The translations under genes and the position numbers were made by a program. Below are positions 50,491 to 62,722 of a stretch of 64,000 bases of DNA, one piece after another. The first letter of the stretch is position 1. The number at the start of each line of letters is the position of its first letter. Origin of the DNA: Nymphaea colorata (lineage: Eukaryota; Streptophyta; Magnoliopsida; Nymphaeales; Nymphaeaceae); NCBI RefSeq assembly GCF_008831285.2, contig NC_045142.1, positions 3,913,501-3,977,500 of the forward strand, given 5' to 3'. The notes under the pieces are model-generated. The model saw nothing but the letters and a program-made list of their open reading frames with translations, searched no databases and was not told the origin of the DNA.

Positions 50491-50844
50491 TGGAAGGACA
50501 TTATGCCTCATTCTGCACAGTGAGATAACCTCCGCTTACCTGAATCATCAGCACGACAGGTTAAATGAGCATGGTCAGATGTATCTATCTCAAGATAGTT
50601 TTTTCCAATCTCTAGAATGGGAATTCTTTCTGATGTAACAAATCCAATCCAAAAATATGAGATAAAATAAGGCTATCAATGGGCCAGCTTTATGTAACCG
50701 GATCTGAATTCCGAGTTTTGATATCGAAAGTTTCAAATGCATATTGACGGGCTTGTGATGACATTTTGTTTTGATATCTGATCTAGCATGCTCGTTTCGA
50801 GAACTTTAATTGCTAGCACATCTGCATGCTTTAAATACACTTTA

Positions 50845-50867
50845 AAGCTCCCTGATATGACTTTAAA

Positions 50868-50921
<54 letters not shown>

Positions 50922-50944
50922 TTTGAAGTCATATCAGGGAGCTT
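50845..50944. repeat. Palindrome with (TA)n core
   Basis: The 28-bp arms (AAGCTCCCTGATATGACTTT... and its complement at 50917-50944) differ at one base and enclose about 22 TA units. The whole 100 bp can fold back on itself. Confidence 0.93.
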
Positions 50945-52570
50945 GGTATTTTTATTTTTCCAACTTGACGTTATCCTATATTAAAATGGCTTAGAGTTTG
51001 TACTCTTTACTTGACATTGATGGGGCCTGAAGTTAATACCTTCCCAGGCTACGAATCCAAAAAGTTCTCACCTAAAAATCTCTCTCTCTCTCTCTCTGGT
51101 TCAACCGATAAATGAAATCTCTTATCAGCATTTCAATTTTTTAAAGGTCATAAATATATAAAGTTATAAAAATATTTATTAATAAAATGAGGTCTATGTA
51201 CGGTACTGCCATTCAAAAAGAACATGTCATAGTTGTCCAATGAAATGTTATCTCCTTGAGCTTTATCCTCCATAGTTATGACCTGACAAAGATTATATCA
51301 ATGATAAGCTTTGAACATTTGCCAAAAAATATCACGAGATATTTCAAAAGCTGCAACATTTGTGATAATTCGAACTTCATTTCCTATTGCTAATCACAAG
51401 CCATATATACAAGTTCGTTTTCCCATTAAAATACAGGTAAAACAACCTTGGAAAGTCACGAATCTCTTTAGTGACGTGTATCAATCAGACTCCGGACTCA
51501 TCACAGACTCTCATAAGAAACCAAAAGAAGCAATTGTTGTGCTAGAACACATTAGCAGAAACACTCAATTTAAATTATGAGAAACGCAGTATGCAAACAT
51601 ATAATAGAGAGAGTTAGTATTTTAGAAAGATAAGGGGGCCTCGCTACTGTGGCTTGATATGAAGCGTTCAACTGCTATTATCAACTGTTATGGTGCAAAG
51701 TCTCATGTTATGTTAATTGTATGGTGTTGGTTTATTGCCTGGTGGAGGACATCAATACTGTACAGAAGCGCTTTCTTTTTCTTTATGTGAGCGAGAGGCT
51801 AATCCCACTGCCCGAGTGAAAGCCGACGCCCCCCTGCCCCCTTCCCTGAGCCCCTTTGATTTAGGAACTTGCACGGTTGCAAACTCATACATGCAGATAG
51901 ATCAGACTGCCAGAGCATTTCAATGAGGAATGATTAAATATCACCTGTTTCATATCAAAATCAAAATGCAGATTTGCGGCTGATGAAACCAATTTACTTT
52001 CATTAACAGCAAAGGAAGCGGAGATCTACAATCCAGGACTATCAGTATGAATCTCATGATTTTGACTAGCTTGTGCTTGAAAATCCTGACCTGCTTTAAT
52101 CTGCACCGACATGAGCTACTCCCACTGAGCTTACATATTTGACCAGACTAACGTTTTCAAACATTTTCTTTACAAAAGAAAAACGAAGCAGAGACCCAGT
52201 ACAATGTTTTGGGCCTTCTGGCATCGCTTAAAATGTTCCCAGGAGCATGGACCCACAAAATTTGCAATCATGGCCAAAATCTACATTATCTTTGTTACAT
52301 ATTTCGACAAACTGCAGAAGAGCAAACGAAAAAGTATGTCACACTGAGAATTATGTTAGAATCTCAAAGGCCCATCCTCCACCTTGCCTATCAAAAGATA
52401 GAAGACCAAACAACCACAGAGGCTTTTCACATACCTAGAAGTAATCTCAGCTAACTTCTCAATGCTGAGAAGCAAGAATTTGTTGCTTCATTTATTTTTA
52501 GGTAGACAATTCTGAGAGTCGAGAATTTGTTTCCCGAATTTATCTAGGTTCTTTGACAAGTCAGGATCTT
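50945..52570. other. No gene recognised
   Basis: AT-rich. The part next to 52571 probably holds the 3' untranslated region of the leftward gene that ends there. Confidence 0.45.
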
Positions 52571-55500
52571 TCAGTGAGCAGATTCCTCAGCTGCTTCATG
52601 CTTTGCTTTGAGTGCCTCCTTCTGCTCTGGAGTACCAAACTTATCAATGAAGGTGTCCTGCTTCTTAACCCAGTTGATATGTGCCTGAAGTAGTTCAGTT
52701 AATCAAACCATTAGTCTACAGGCTAGTGTTGTTTACAAGTGACAGAAAGTGGAGATTAAAAGCAAGAAATGGCATCAAGATTAACATAAATTCCATGGAC
52801 AACAATGACAAGGTTCAGTAACCTATTCCAAGTGTTTAACTACAACTGCATGCCTTTGTAGTTTGTACTTATCTACTGCAAGGTCCATTAGTGGTCCAGA
52901 TTTAAGCAAAAACAGCCACGGTGTTAATATGAATTCCATGGACAACAATCAACAATGACAAGGTCCAGTAACCTGTTCCAAGTTTCTGACAATCACTGCA
53001 TTCCTTTGTACTTTTTAATATATCTACTGCAAAGTCCAGTCACAAGCCAGATTTAAGCAACAAAACGGAGAAACCAAACTAAGTCTTTTTTGCATTTCTT
53101 CTCATCTATTATCATGAGAATCAGTTCATGCCTAATAATAAAGAAACCTATCCTGCATAAAAAATTTAATTCAATATATATACATGGCATCGTTATATAT
53201 GTACCGCTGAAATATCAACTTAAAAGTTAAATGCTATTTGCACATAGAGTTTGCACCCTGGTACAGATGGACAAATACTTCGTAAACCATCAGATGACAC
53301 AGCATACAGCCCACATCACAATTGGCAGTTGAACAATCTATTCAGCTCATAAGTCATAATTAATTGTGGACCCTTTACATTATCACATATTTGTGCCTTG
53401 GTTGCTCCAAAACTTGAAAGTAAATTTAGAAACTAACCAAGTTAGAAGTTTGGAAAACCAACTTAGGTAGGGGCTAAAGAATCAACAAAATTTGGCCCTT
53501 TCTCCTAAGCATATTATCCCTATAATCTAATAGTATATGTACAGATCCAAGAGCTGCAGGATATTTCCATAAACGGAAACATTTTTCCTTCTATAAGACA
53601 AAATATGGAGGAGAAACAAGCGATATGTTGGAGTCTGGACTCTAATCCCAATACAATAGGCTTTTTTAATTTTCGTGGATATGTGATAATGGCTTATTGT
53701 AATTTTGCTGTTTTGCAATGTTGCCTTTAGACTCCATGTTAAGGGTGCCGATATCTCTTGCATTCTTGTTCTGACTTCTGAGATAGTGAAAATAACCATG
53801 TGCAGCTGTGCACATAGGAGAAATTTGTTTTCTCCGAACTACATAAACCTTTGTGTTTTCTTGCTTTCTCCTCCTCTTCTTGATCTCATCGAGTGAGATA
53901 GGGCCAAGTTCCTAACAAAATAGTTGATGAACAAATCTTTCCAAACACTGTTAAACTAATAGAGAAATAAGACTATAGGAAATTTGAATAGGTACACCAT
54001 TAAGAAGTTGCGCAACTTTTATGTGACCCATGACATGTTTACAGTTGCATTCTGTGACACACACATATACTGCCAGACGTACATCATGTAAACACAACTC
54101 ACTGTCTTCCATGCAAAGCACCAAACCGTATCATTAATATGTTGGTGCATAGCTGCTATTGAACCTGAAACTTTATGTGTGTCTACTTTATACAAATCTC
54201 TCATTGGTTCTAGAGTGCACACCCTCATTACGTCCTCCTACATCTGTCCGGTCCTTGTTGACATATCATCTATCTGACATAAAGAATCCTCACCCTCTTC
54301 AATACTAATGTAGATGCATCTGGTAGATCATAATGCATATTCTAATGCTCTTATCAAGATAAATATTTACAGAAAATTAGTTTAATTTGATCACACAGAA
54401 ATATTCAAGGTTACCCATTTCCCTTCTTGATCAGAATCAACATCATATGTGGATCATCCATAACCTAATAAAACACACACACACATGTAAAAGAAACGCT
54501 TAAGGCCATTAGAAAATCATCATGTTTGTAAAGCTCAATAAGCTGAAAGACTAACTCGAGGGGTGTTTTCGGTCCTTCTATACAGGTTACATCAGTACAT
54601 CATTCACGTAGTTGGTTTAGACTCTTGAAAAAGTGGCATGCATTAGGAAAACAGTATACTGGTATAATGCAGTGGTAAAAAATATACTTAACACGACAAT
54701 TGAACTGCCAATGCATGCCTATATGTCTTTCTATGCTTATTGTCTAGTGCTGGCCAAGTAAATCTGAAGAGGACCTGCCTCGACCTTGTCCAGATATGAC
54801 CATGTAATAGCAAAAATGCATGACAATCTCTAGTTGGTCGCCCGATTAACACCACAAACTCCTTCTCAGGTCTTCAATGTAGTGGGTCCCTGGATACGAC
54901 GAGGTCATTTGCAACAGTTCTCTCTATACGCACATCATTCTGCTGCTACCAAAAAAAAAAAAACTGTCGAGTAGCACCAGAGATGCCATTTCCATCGCAA
55001 AAGATGTTTCTAGGGATTTCTTAATAGAAAACAAGAAAAGGACAATTCCTTTTCACAATTCCTGTTTAGTTGTTTACTACATTATAACTCTTGTTGCCTT
55101 CAACAATTGCAAAAGAAAAAACTCCATTAAAATAAACCTCTATGATTTGGTGGAACCTTCACCGCTATGGTCAATTGGTAACCGTTATTCATACTAATAG
55201 TCCAAGAAAAGAAAACCACCAAGAAAGAAAAAGATCATTCAGCCTGAAATCATCACCACCAACAACAGCCATATGCTTGCGCAAAAGAGCCATAGATACT
55301 GCTCCAATATTGTATATTCAATTCATCCACTGGAACCAACGGATGCAATACGTTCTCTGATGGACGAAATAGGTCAAAGGAACGGCAAAAACCAAAAGAT
55401 GCCAAACTGAATTAGAGATACCCATTTCTCTATTCCCGATCACAACGCCTAAGAGGAGAAAAGATTAAGAAAATGGAGAGAAGGGAGTATTGCAGCTACC

Positions 55501-55598
55501 TGAAGAGCAGCAGCCCAGCAGACAAGAAACGAAGCGAACCAAGTCTTTTTGTCCCTCAGGATTTCCCTCACCAGCGCCCTCCTGTCTCTCCCATCCAT
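52571..55598 (-). CDS. Small conserved plant membrane protein, 70 residues, two exons
   Basis: Exon 1 (55598 to 55500) encodes 33 residues starting MDGRDRRALVREILRDKKTW and then a hydrophobic segment (FASFLVCWAAALQ, about 21-33). Exon 2 (52684 to 52571) encodes 37 residues, HINWVKKQDTFIDKFGTPEQ, then a charged helix (KEALKAKHEAAEESAH) and TGA. The intron is 2815 bp, phase 0, with GTAGCT donor and TTCAG acceptor. The join reads WAAALQ-AHINWVKKQD. From memory this matches a small plant protein family of similar length with one membrane segment and unknown function. The positive N-terminus, single membrane helix and charged tail suggest an organelle membrane or ER location, which is inference. 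A second in-frame ATG choice is excluded because it hits an early stop. Confidence 0.78.
52783..53065 (+). repeat. Tandem duplication inside the small-protein intron
   Basis: Two units of about 140 bp share AATTCCATGGACAACAAT, AATGACAAGG(T/T)(T/C)CAGTAACCT and TCTACTGCAA(G/A)GTCCA, and end with CCAGATTTAAGCAA. Confidence 0.9.
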
Positions 55599-55799
55599 AG
55601 CTCAGAAGAACAGAGGCAGGCCTCCAGGCTCCAGCACTGTAGAATCACAGACCCTCTGCCGTCCTCGGCCTGAGGTGACCGTGCGCAGTCGCAGCTGGGC
55701 ATTCCACTGATCGGGTTTGATTCGGATCCGGAATTTCTTGGATTCTCCTGTATCGCTTCCTCGGGGATTGCATTCGGATCTGATCGTAAATAAATACAC

Positions 55800-56060
55800 T
55801 CCATCCGATAATTAGCATCAATTTGGTCCGTTAAATTTTCTTATGTTCAATATCGGTCTAATTTCAAAGTCAGTTCTAACATATGATAATGTGATTAAGA
55901 TTCAGTTGTGGATCTAAAATTTAGATTCAAAACAAAGATTTACAATTCAAGTTTGGATATCGTATATATACTTTTCTTTATTCGAATCAGAATGTGTGAA
56001 CGTTGGAGATAAGTTGAATATGGTAAAAGATATATTTGATATGAATCTAAGTTGTTGGCA
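55800..56060. repeat. GGATTTAGATTC-type degenerate repeat
   Basis: Runs of ATTTAGATTCAAAAC, AAGTTTGGATATCG and GAATCAGAATG resemble those at 39225-39625. They lie just upstream of the small-protein gene. Confidence 0.45.
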
Positions 56061-57957
56061 TGCCTACTCTTCTTATGAGGTCTCAGATCTACGGTTTTTC
56101 AACGTAAAAGGAATCTGAAGATCTGTTTAGTTAATTTTGATAAATAATGACCTCGAAAGCCCCCTTATTGGATCTTTGCTCGAAGCGCTGATTGTACTTC
56201 TTGAAAGATTGAATTTGGTCTTATCAATAAATTTAAGAAATAAATATTTTGATCTCTACTTAAAGCGTTTGATAATAAATACCTTGGGATTATTTCTTCA
56301 GTCTCATATAGTATTGTGACAATTTGAAGTGTTCAAAGAACACATAAATTTTTGGATTTAGTTATATAGAAAATCTAGTCTTTAATCAGATTACCTAAGA
56401 ACGCTTATTAAACCAAGTTTAGTCCACATAGCTTAGGTCTGCCTGGAGCTTGGGTTGAGTCTGAACCCACATGGCGATATCCTCAACAACAGATCGAGTT
56501 CAGTGGGGCTAGGCATGGTTTGAACCTGGCCTCTGTGCAGCCTTAAGTCTGATCAGCACAATGAATCTAGGTGTTGCTTAATTTGACCTTTCGTTTCCAT
56601 ACAGTACGAGACTGTAAAAGGACGATACTTTTAAAATATTTACAGGAGAATTTGTAACATCCTAAAATCAACGGTTCAATACTTTTAATTGGCTTTTAAA
56701 ATCCACTTTAATGTGTGTGTGTGTGTGTCTTTCTCCCTCTCTCTCTTTTATATATATATATAGACACACACACACAAAGCCCTTAGGCATTGGACCTATA
56801 AAGAATAATCTTGGCCATCCATTTTTCCAAAATGGATGTTCAAAAGAAAAGTAAAAAAAAAAAAGTTGATGGTAAATGACTAAACTTTTTCATCTCATTT
56901 TTCTCCTTGTTTTTCTTTAACTCATAGCTAATACTATGCATTAAAGGTCTAGATTCTTAGATGCTAGACGGATAAAAAACAATCTCAACCTTTATCTTTT
57001 TTTTAAACCGACATTTGAGAGGGAAAAAAATGTGAATAAAATAAGCCATCACCTGCCAATTTGAAAAAAAGGTCAAAAGAATGATATTGTTCCTTATCCA
57101 TTAACATTATGTCTAGCACATACCAATCTCTCTTTCTCTCTCTCCAAAATCAAGTACTAAACTAGCTAGCATAGGGCTGACCTAAAGGTAGTTAGGTTAT
57201 TCTTGAGACATTCCCATCTGGCCAAAAGCCGTTGGGGTCCCATTGTATATAATGGATCACCAGTCATTTAATTCCCACCAAGCCGTCGTCTTCATACAAT
57301 CAGTCATTAGTTCGCATTTAATTCTTGCTGCACCAAACCAATAATCAATATGGTCCTCTTACACCTCTTCAGATAGGGACGGATGGTACGGTATACCATC
57401 CTCTGCAGTATTAAATAAATGCTCTACAATTGATCCTAATTAAGCCTTGAAGCACGAATAGTTTTCAATTTCAGATGAGCACGAGTTTATATTCAGAGGC
57501 TTCCATGAATAACTCTAGGTCGCAGTGCTGCATTTTTCAGTTTCACTCAGGAGCCAGTTTCGCTTGGGTTTGAAAATTTTCATTATACGTATTTTTGGTT
57601 TGGGAGAAGTTCAAGACCCATTCTGTGGATTGGAAGAATTTTAGTAAATTTTACATGCGTTTGGCACATTCCCCAGAGGTTGAGAGGAATGCATTTATAG
57701 GTTCAACTTAAACAAAGCAAGTCCGATTGTATACCAAACATACATCCAATAGTTAGTTCTGTTAGCAATGTTACAGATAGATTGCACCAGATGCAACAGG
57801 AACTGCCAATTCGGGTAAGATAAATTCGACCTAGCCTCAGGTGCTGCAGTGTTTATCTTGACTCAGTAATTTTGTATCTGTTGAGGATTATGGCTCGACG
57901 CTCATGCTTTAATACAAAGTGAAATCTCATGGTTTTATCGACAAATTTTATATAGAC
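56061..57957. other. No gene recognised
   Basis: It holds (GT)n, (CT)n and (TA)n runs at 56717-56775 and repeat-like sequence at 56780-57130 similar to 13860-14190. The stretch near 57960 is likely the 3' end of the transposase-derived gene. Confidence 0.45.
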
Positions 57958-58057
57958 TCAGAAACAAGGTACCACTGAAGGCGTACAAAAATTATCTGCT
58001 AAGAATGAGAAGGGAAGAGCCTCAATTACCCAGCCAGTACTGATGAAAGATCTCTTG

Positions 58058-59655
58058 TTAAGGAGGCAATCCATCAGATAGATACTGAGAAAGCTTGTCC
58101 CTCTGAATGAACGCACTTTTGTCCATAGAGTGGCAAAATTGTTGCCTGTACCCTGTATCATGGTGGTGAGAAAGGGGCAGTTCGTCCTGCACCTCGTCCT
58201 CCATGTCAATTATTATGTTGTGAAGCAAACAGCAGACAAGAATTATTCTTGGTAGTTTGTGTTTGTCTGGTCTCCACATCACACCTTGGACTATCTTCCA
58301 CATCTCCTTCAATCTTGCCAATGCTCTCTGTGCAACCATTCTGGTGGCATAATGCCGTTTGTTGAACTCCACTTTGCAGATGGAGATGTCCTTGCCAGGA
58401 TAAGGAGTGACAAGCCAGGGAAGTAATGGAAACCCTATGTCTCCAACCACGTATTCTCTCACATGCGATCCTTCTGGAAGCTCTATCACGTTCCCATTCA
58501 GCCGTTTACCCTTCTCACATAGTTTGAAAAAACCAGAACTTTTGAGTAGACATGAATCAGTGACACTTCCTGGCCAACCAGTTACAATGTCTCTGAACCT
58601 CATCTCTGGGTCTACAATTGCCTGCAACACCATGCTGTAGTTCTCCTCTTTATCGTACCACACCTTTGATGCTTCCACTGAAGGTAGACTCATTACAATG
58701 TGGGTTGTGTCTATGGCACCACAACAGTTGGGGAGTCCACGGATTTTTTCAAACTTAGCCTTTATGACCTTCATCTCCTCAGGATTTGGCCATCTAAGGT
58801 GATGAAGACCCCTTTCTTCCATGGCTTCTACAAAGCGCCAGGTCACTTGGGATACTACAGATGGACTAACACTAAAGAAATCCCCAACAGTTAATAAGGA
58901 CTCCCCTGAACTTAGCCTTCTCAGAGCAATCGCTACTTGATCCTTCAAAGAAAGTGGCTTGCCATCTAGACCCACAAAGCTTGAACTCTTTGCCATTAGA
59001 TCTTCTTTCACAAGGGAATAAATGTAATCAAATGTCTTTGTTGAAACCTTGAAGACAGACTCAATCTTGTTAGGTGCATTTGCTAATGCCAGAGGTCCTG
59101 ATATAGAGAGGCAAAAGAATGTATAACAGGATCTTCTAGAATCATTTATCAATTTAATTGCTTAAAAAGACATCTACAAAAGAAAATAAAAGAACAAAGG
59201 CAGAGGTAACCACTTTCTTTTAACACAAAGCAAACCCATGGATCAATGTGATATGCAGAAAGAGCACTCAAAATAAGAATAAACGAGAACTACAGATCCC
59301 AATAGAACTTTGCAATTAGAATTTAAATTTCCAAAGGGGAGAAAGGAACAAAAGCTAGTACCAACAATGCCATCACCCTACATTAGAGGCACAGCCAGAT
59401 TTCTCTAGTCTGGGACTTCGTTTCAGTAGATACACATTATCTCACGAAACACCACAGTCCTAGGAAAATAACTGCCTTAAACAATGAATAAAAGCAAAAG
59501 AATCTATGTAAGTGCAAGAACAATCAGGTTGAGACAAGAAAAGGAAAATACAAACTTCTCATAAGAGTACGAGAGAGCGAAAGACAAGAAGAATAAAGCT
59601 AGCAATAGAATGTTTACTTGCATGGTCCAGACAGAGATAGAGAGAGAGGTCCATG
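58058..59655 (-). CDS. ALP1-like protein (domesticated PIF/Harbinger transposase), two exons
   Basis: Exon 1 (59655 to 59619) encodes MDLSLYLCLDHA and ends in phase 1 at a GTAAAC donor. Exon 2 (59097 to 58058) follows a CTATATCAG acceptor. Together they give 358 residues. The DDE_Tnp_4 domain is clear: an N-terminal helical region with FKVSTKTFDYI, then GAIDTTHI (first Asp near 142), GWPGSVTDS (second Asp near 193), GDIGFPLLPWLVTPYPG and VCCLLHNIIID. At the place of the third catalytic residue the sequence is MVAQRALARLK, with Gln (near 269) where active Harbinger transposases have Glu (IERTFG). Loss of that residue, an intact frame and an intron fit the ALP1/HARBI1-derived host genes, which in Arabidopsis associate with Polycomb PRC2. 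The intron is 521 bp. No inverted ends or MYB-like partner gene are nearby. Confidence 0.9.
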
Positions 59656-62521
59656 TCAAGCTTTTCCTCCAGAGAAAGCAGCCCCTTCTTCACATACATC
59701 AATACTATATTGGATAGACAGTTTTGATTGGCTGTTTCAATCTAACAGCAGCACCAGCAACAATACCAATTTAAAGAAATGAATTTTAAAGAGTGGCTGA
59801 CATGACAGATAGTTGTTCATCACTTCATTTACTTGCACCCTACGTCACAAGGATAGGTGGAAAAAATGACCTGTAATGTGTGTTCTCCTGGAAAAAATTG
59901 TTGGAAGTCATACATGAGGACAGGTATGTTTTTACTTTTTACTTTATTTTATTTTTAAGATGTTTAGTCCAAGTTACTGAAAAATGTTATGAGATCCAAA
60001 AACTTGCTTAATAACGTGAAGTTGTTTGACGTTTCTTATAGAACAGAGTCTAGAAGCCACTTTTTATCTGTTCAATCTGCCCACTTAAAATATTTCATCA
60101 TTGCAGTCCTTTTTCTCCCACAATTATATCAGACTTGGTAGAATCTGTTTCCACAGTGATAATAGTTTCCAATTTATGTCTTGTGGTAACCCCTTGATAG
60201 GTGTAAGCTACATCATGGTAACATGCCATTTTGGCTGGGTGTCCTTGGTGACGCATGGACATGCTAAGACAGACACACCTCATACTGTTCTCATTTTCTA
60301 CAAAATCTTAAGAAATTTGAATGACCTTGCATCAATATAAAATAATAAGGGAAACGAATAAGTCTTGCAAATGCACACTCTAGGATGCAATAATTAAGAT
60401 TCTATCTCATATCTAACAGAATCCAGGAGTTATCTTGGTCTACAGACTTCAGTAAGAAAACCACTTGTAGGTCACATTGTATAGTAAACTTATGGTAAAT
60501 TTCAAAATCTTAGCCGTGCATGTCAAAGGAAGTTTCGTAATTTTGCAAATCTTAGCCAATTTTTTCTTGTAAAAGTTCAAAATTTCTGAAGATAAACCAC
60601 TGAAATAAACTTTGTGTTTGTCTCTTTATCCCAACTGCCCTCTTCTTATTTCACTCATTTTGGCACATTCCCTTAGATGCATGAAGACAAACATGAAGGA
60701 AGAAATTCAAAACATTACAAAATCTGATAGAGAAAACAAGGATAAGAGAACAGAAATTGCGTTGACTGCCTAGTGAGGAAGTCAATAAGAAAGACAGCCT
60801 TATGATACTTCAGTCTACTGTATATTTTATTCTGTGATGAGAACAAATTGAAAGAAGTTCTTACTACTAGTAGGAATGATGCAATAATTGGTGCATCGAG
60901 TGAATGAGAAGCACGCTATTGAAAAAATAGTTTGTTGAGTTTATAAAATTGTAATGGATTTCTAGCATGTCAAGATGTAAATTTGCATGAGAATCATGCA
61001 CACATACTAAAATGGAGATAATGGGTAAGAATTAGTAAAGCTGCATAAGAAAGTGCTCAGTGAATCCGTGCATGAAGCTAAGCAAAGAGAAACTGTGTCA
61101 CCTCGAGATGGCTGAAGCATTTTAACATCTTAAGTGTTCAAAGTCCATAAAAGTTGACATAATACAAGTAGAAAGTACTAAAGAAAGCAACACAGGCTTC
61201 AAGGAATTTAAAAAGATGGAAGCATGAAAGAGAACAGTCATCCACATATAACAATTCAATACTTACGTATGTACATATAAAACAAGGGAAATGCAAGAAC
61301 TGCTAAGCTAAACCCAGGTGGACGAAAAGAGATTACAACCAGAATGTGTCTGTGATTTGCATCTTTATGTGGATGGAAAAACCACCATGTATTTGTAATA
61401 CACTGAAACTAATAAACTTGTATACACACACTGATGTGTGTGCATATATGGTACGTACATACGAACACACACACACACACACACACACATACGTCTATAT
61501 GTGTGTATGTATGTACCAAGAGAGAGAAAGAATAAATATTAAGGGTTGTGTTTGGTATAAGTTTTAGTTCATATCATGTAACATGCACATGCAATTTGTG
61601 ACAAGTGACATATAACCTCATAACTCTCCTTGACTAAGAAAATTTATCATAGGACAAACACAATCAGCTTGGTCAAAATCTATGGACAAAAGTGAATTTG
61701 GTAAATATATTGGTATCATGCATAACATATTAAATAAAATTGGAGCTAGAAAAAGTTGCCAACAGTTACACATGTTCATTATCAACTCAAGCCAAGTTCT
61801 TTCCTGATTTCGCTTAAGCATTCGCACTTCATTGGAGTATTTCTAGAGACCAAGTAAAATTAAAGCAGATCCATGTCAAAGAGGAAATAAGGATTTGAGA
61901 GTTCTTAATAATTTTACAACTCGTCAAACATAAGAGAAAACCTCTTAGATTTCTAATCATAGTCAGAATGTCGGTCCTGGCTCATTTTTAGTTAAAAAAA
62001 CACAATAGCACAGATTCTACATACATATCAACTTAAAACCTAAGACCTTAAAATGCAAAACATATAAAAATTAGTAAAAGTAAGTAAACAGACAAAGGTA
62101 GAAAGCTAATATTAAGACATAGGAAAGCAACTTAACAACAAATAGAATAAAATATCTATATTACCAAAATAAGAATACAACAAGTATTGCGGTCAACTCG
62201 ATTTTGAAACTTTACAAGATTTGCCTTCAATATCTTTTAATTGAAAAAAACATAAAACATGCATCTTGAAGTGCTGGTCATATCTGAGAAATTGTTTCTG
62301 TCCTAATCAAATCAATGCTTTAGGTTCAAAGGGAAGTCCTTCTAACATAACAGTAATCAAAGTACTTTTTAGTAACTTTGTTTATTTTTCAAAATAAAAT
62401 AATGCAAGAATGAGAGAAAAAAGTCACATGCTTAAAAACATGAAACAATGAAAAAGTAGACTATTATGAAAGGCACAGAAAAAGTCAGGAATATCTTGGG
62501 TAGCATTTTTATTTTTGTTGG
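59656..62521. other. No gene recognised; (CA)n microsatellite at 61464-61488
   Basis: The first few hundred bases are the probable upstream region of the ALP1-like gene. The remainder is AT-rich with no exon I can support. Confidence 0.45.
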
Positions 62522-62722
62522 TCTGAATCATGGTGACATATAACTCCAACATGTCAAAAGTATCCCAATATTATTGTCATTTTGACACTAATTGATAACA
62601 TTGGCAAAATCTCCTGACATTTTCAAAATATCAGCAGATTTGCCAATATTATCAGCTGGTGTCGAAATGGCAATCTTGGGATATTTGCAAAATGTTGGAG
62701 TTATATGTCACTATGATTCAGA
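62522..62722. mobile_element. 201-bp foldback element
   Basis: TCTGAATCATGGTGACATAT at the left and its complement (with one mismatch) ending at 62722 start a long imperfect hairpin. Pairing continues through CTCCAACAT, CCCAATATT/AATCTTGGG, TTTTGACAC/GTGTCGAAA and ATTGGCAAA/TTTGCCAAT, leaving a small loop near 62615-62635. Non-coding. It may be a MITE or a microRNA-like precursor. Confidence 0.85.

Noticed and set aside
59098-59152. Upstream extension of the ALP1-like frame to 59152
   Set aside because: It crosses a good CTATATCAG acceptor, and an upstream exon at 59619-59655 joins in correct phase with an ATG, so the extension is intron.
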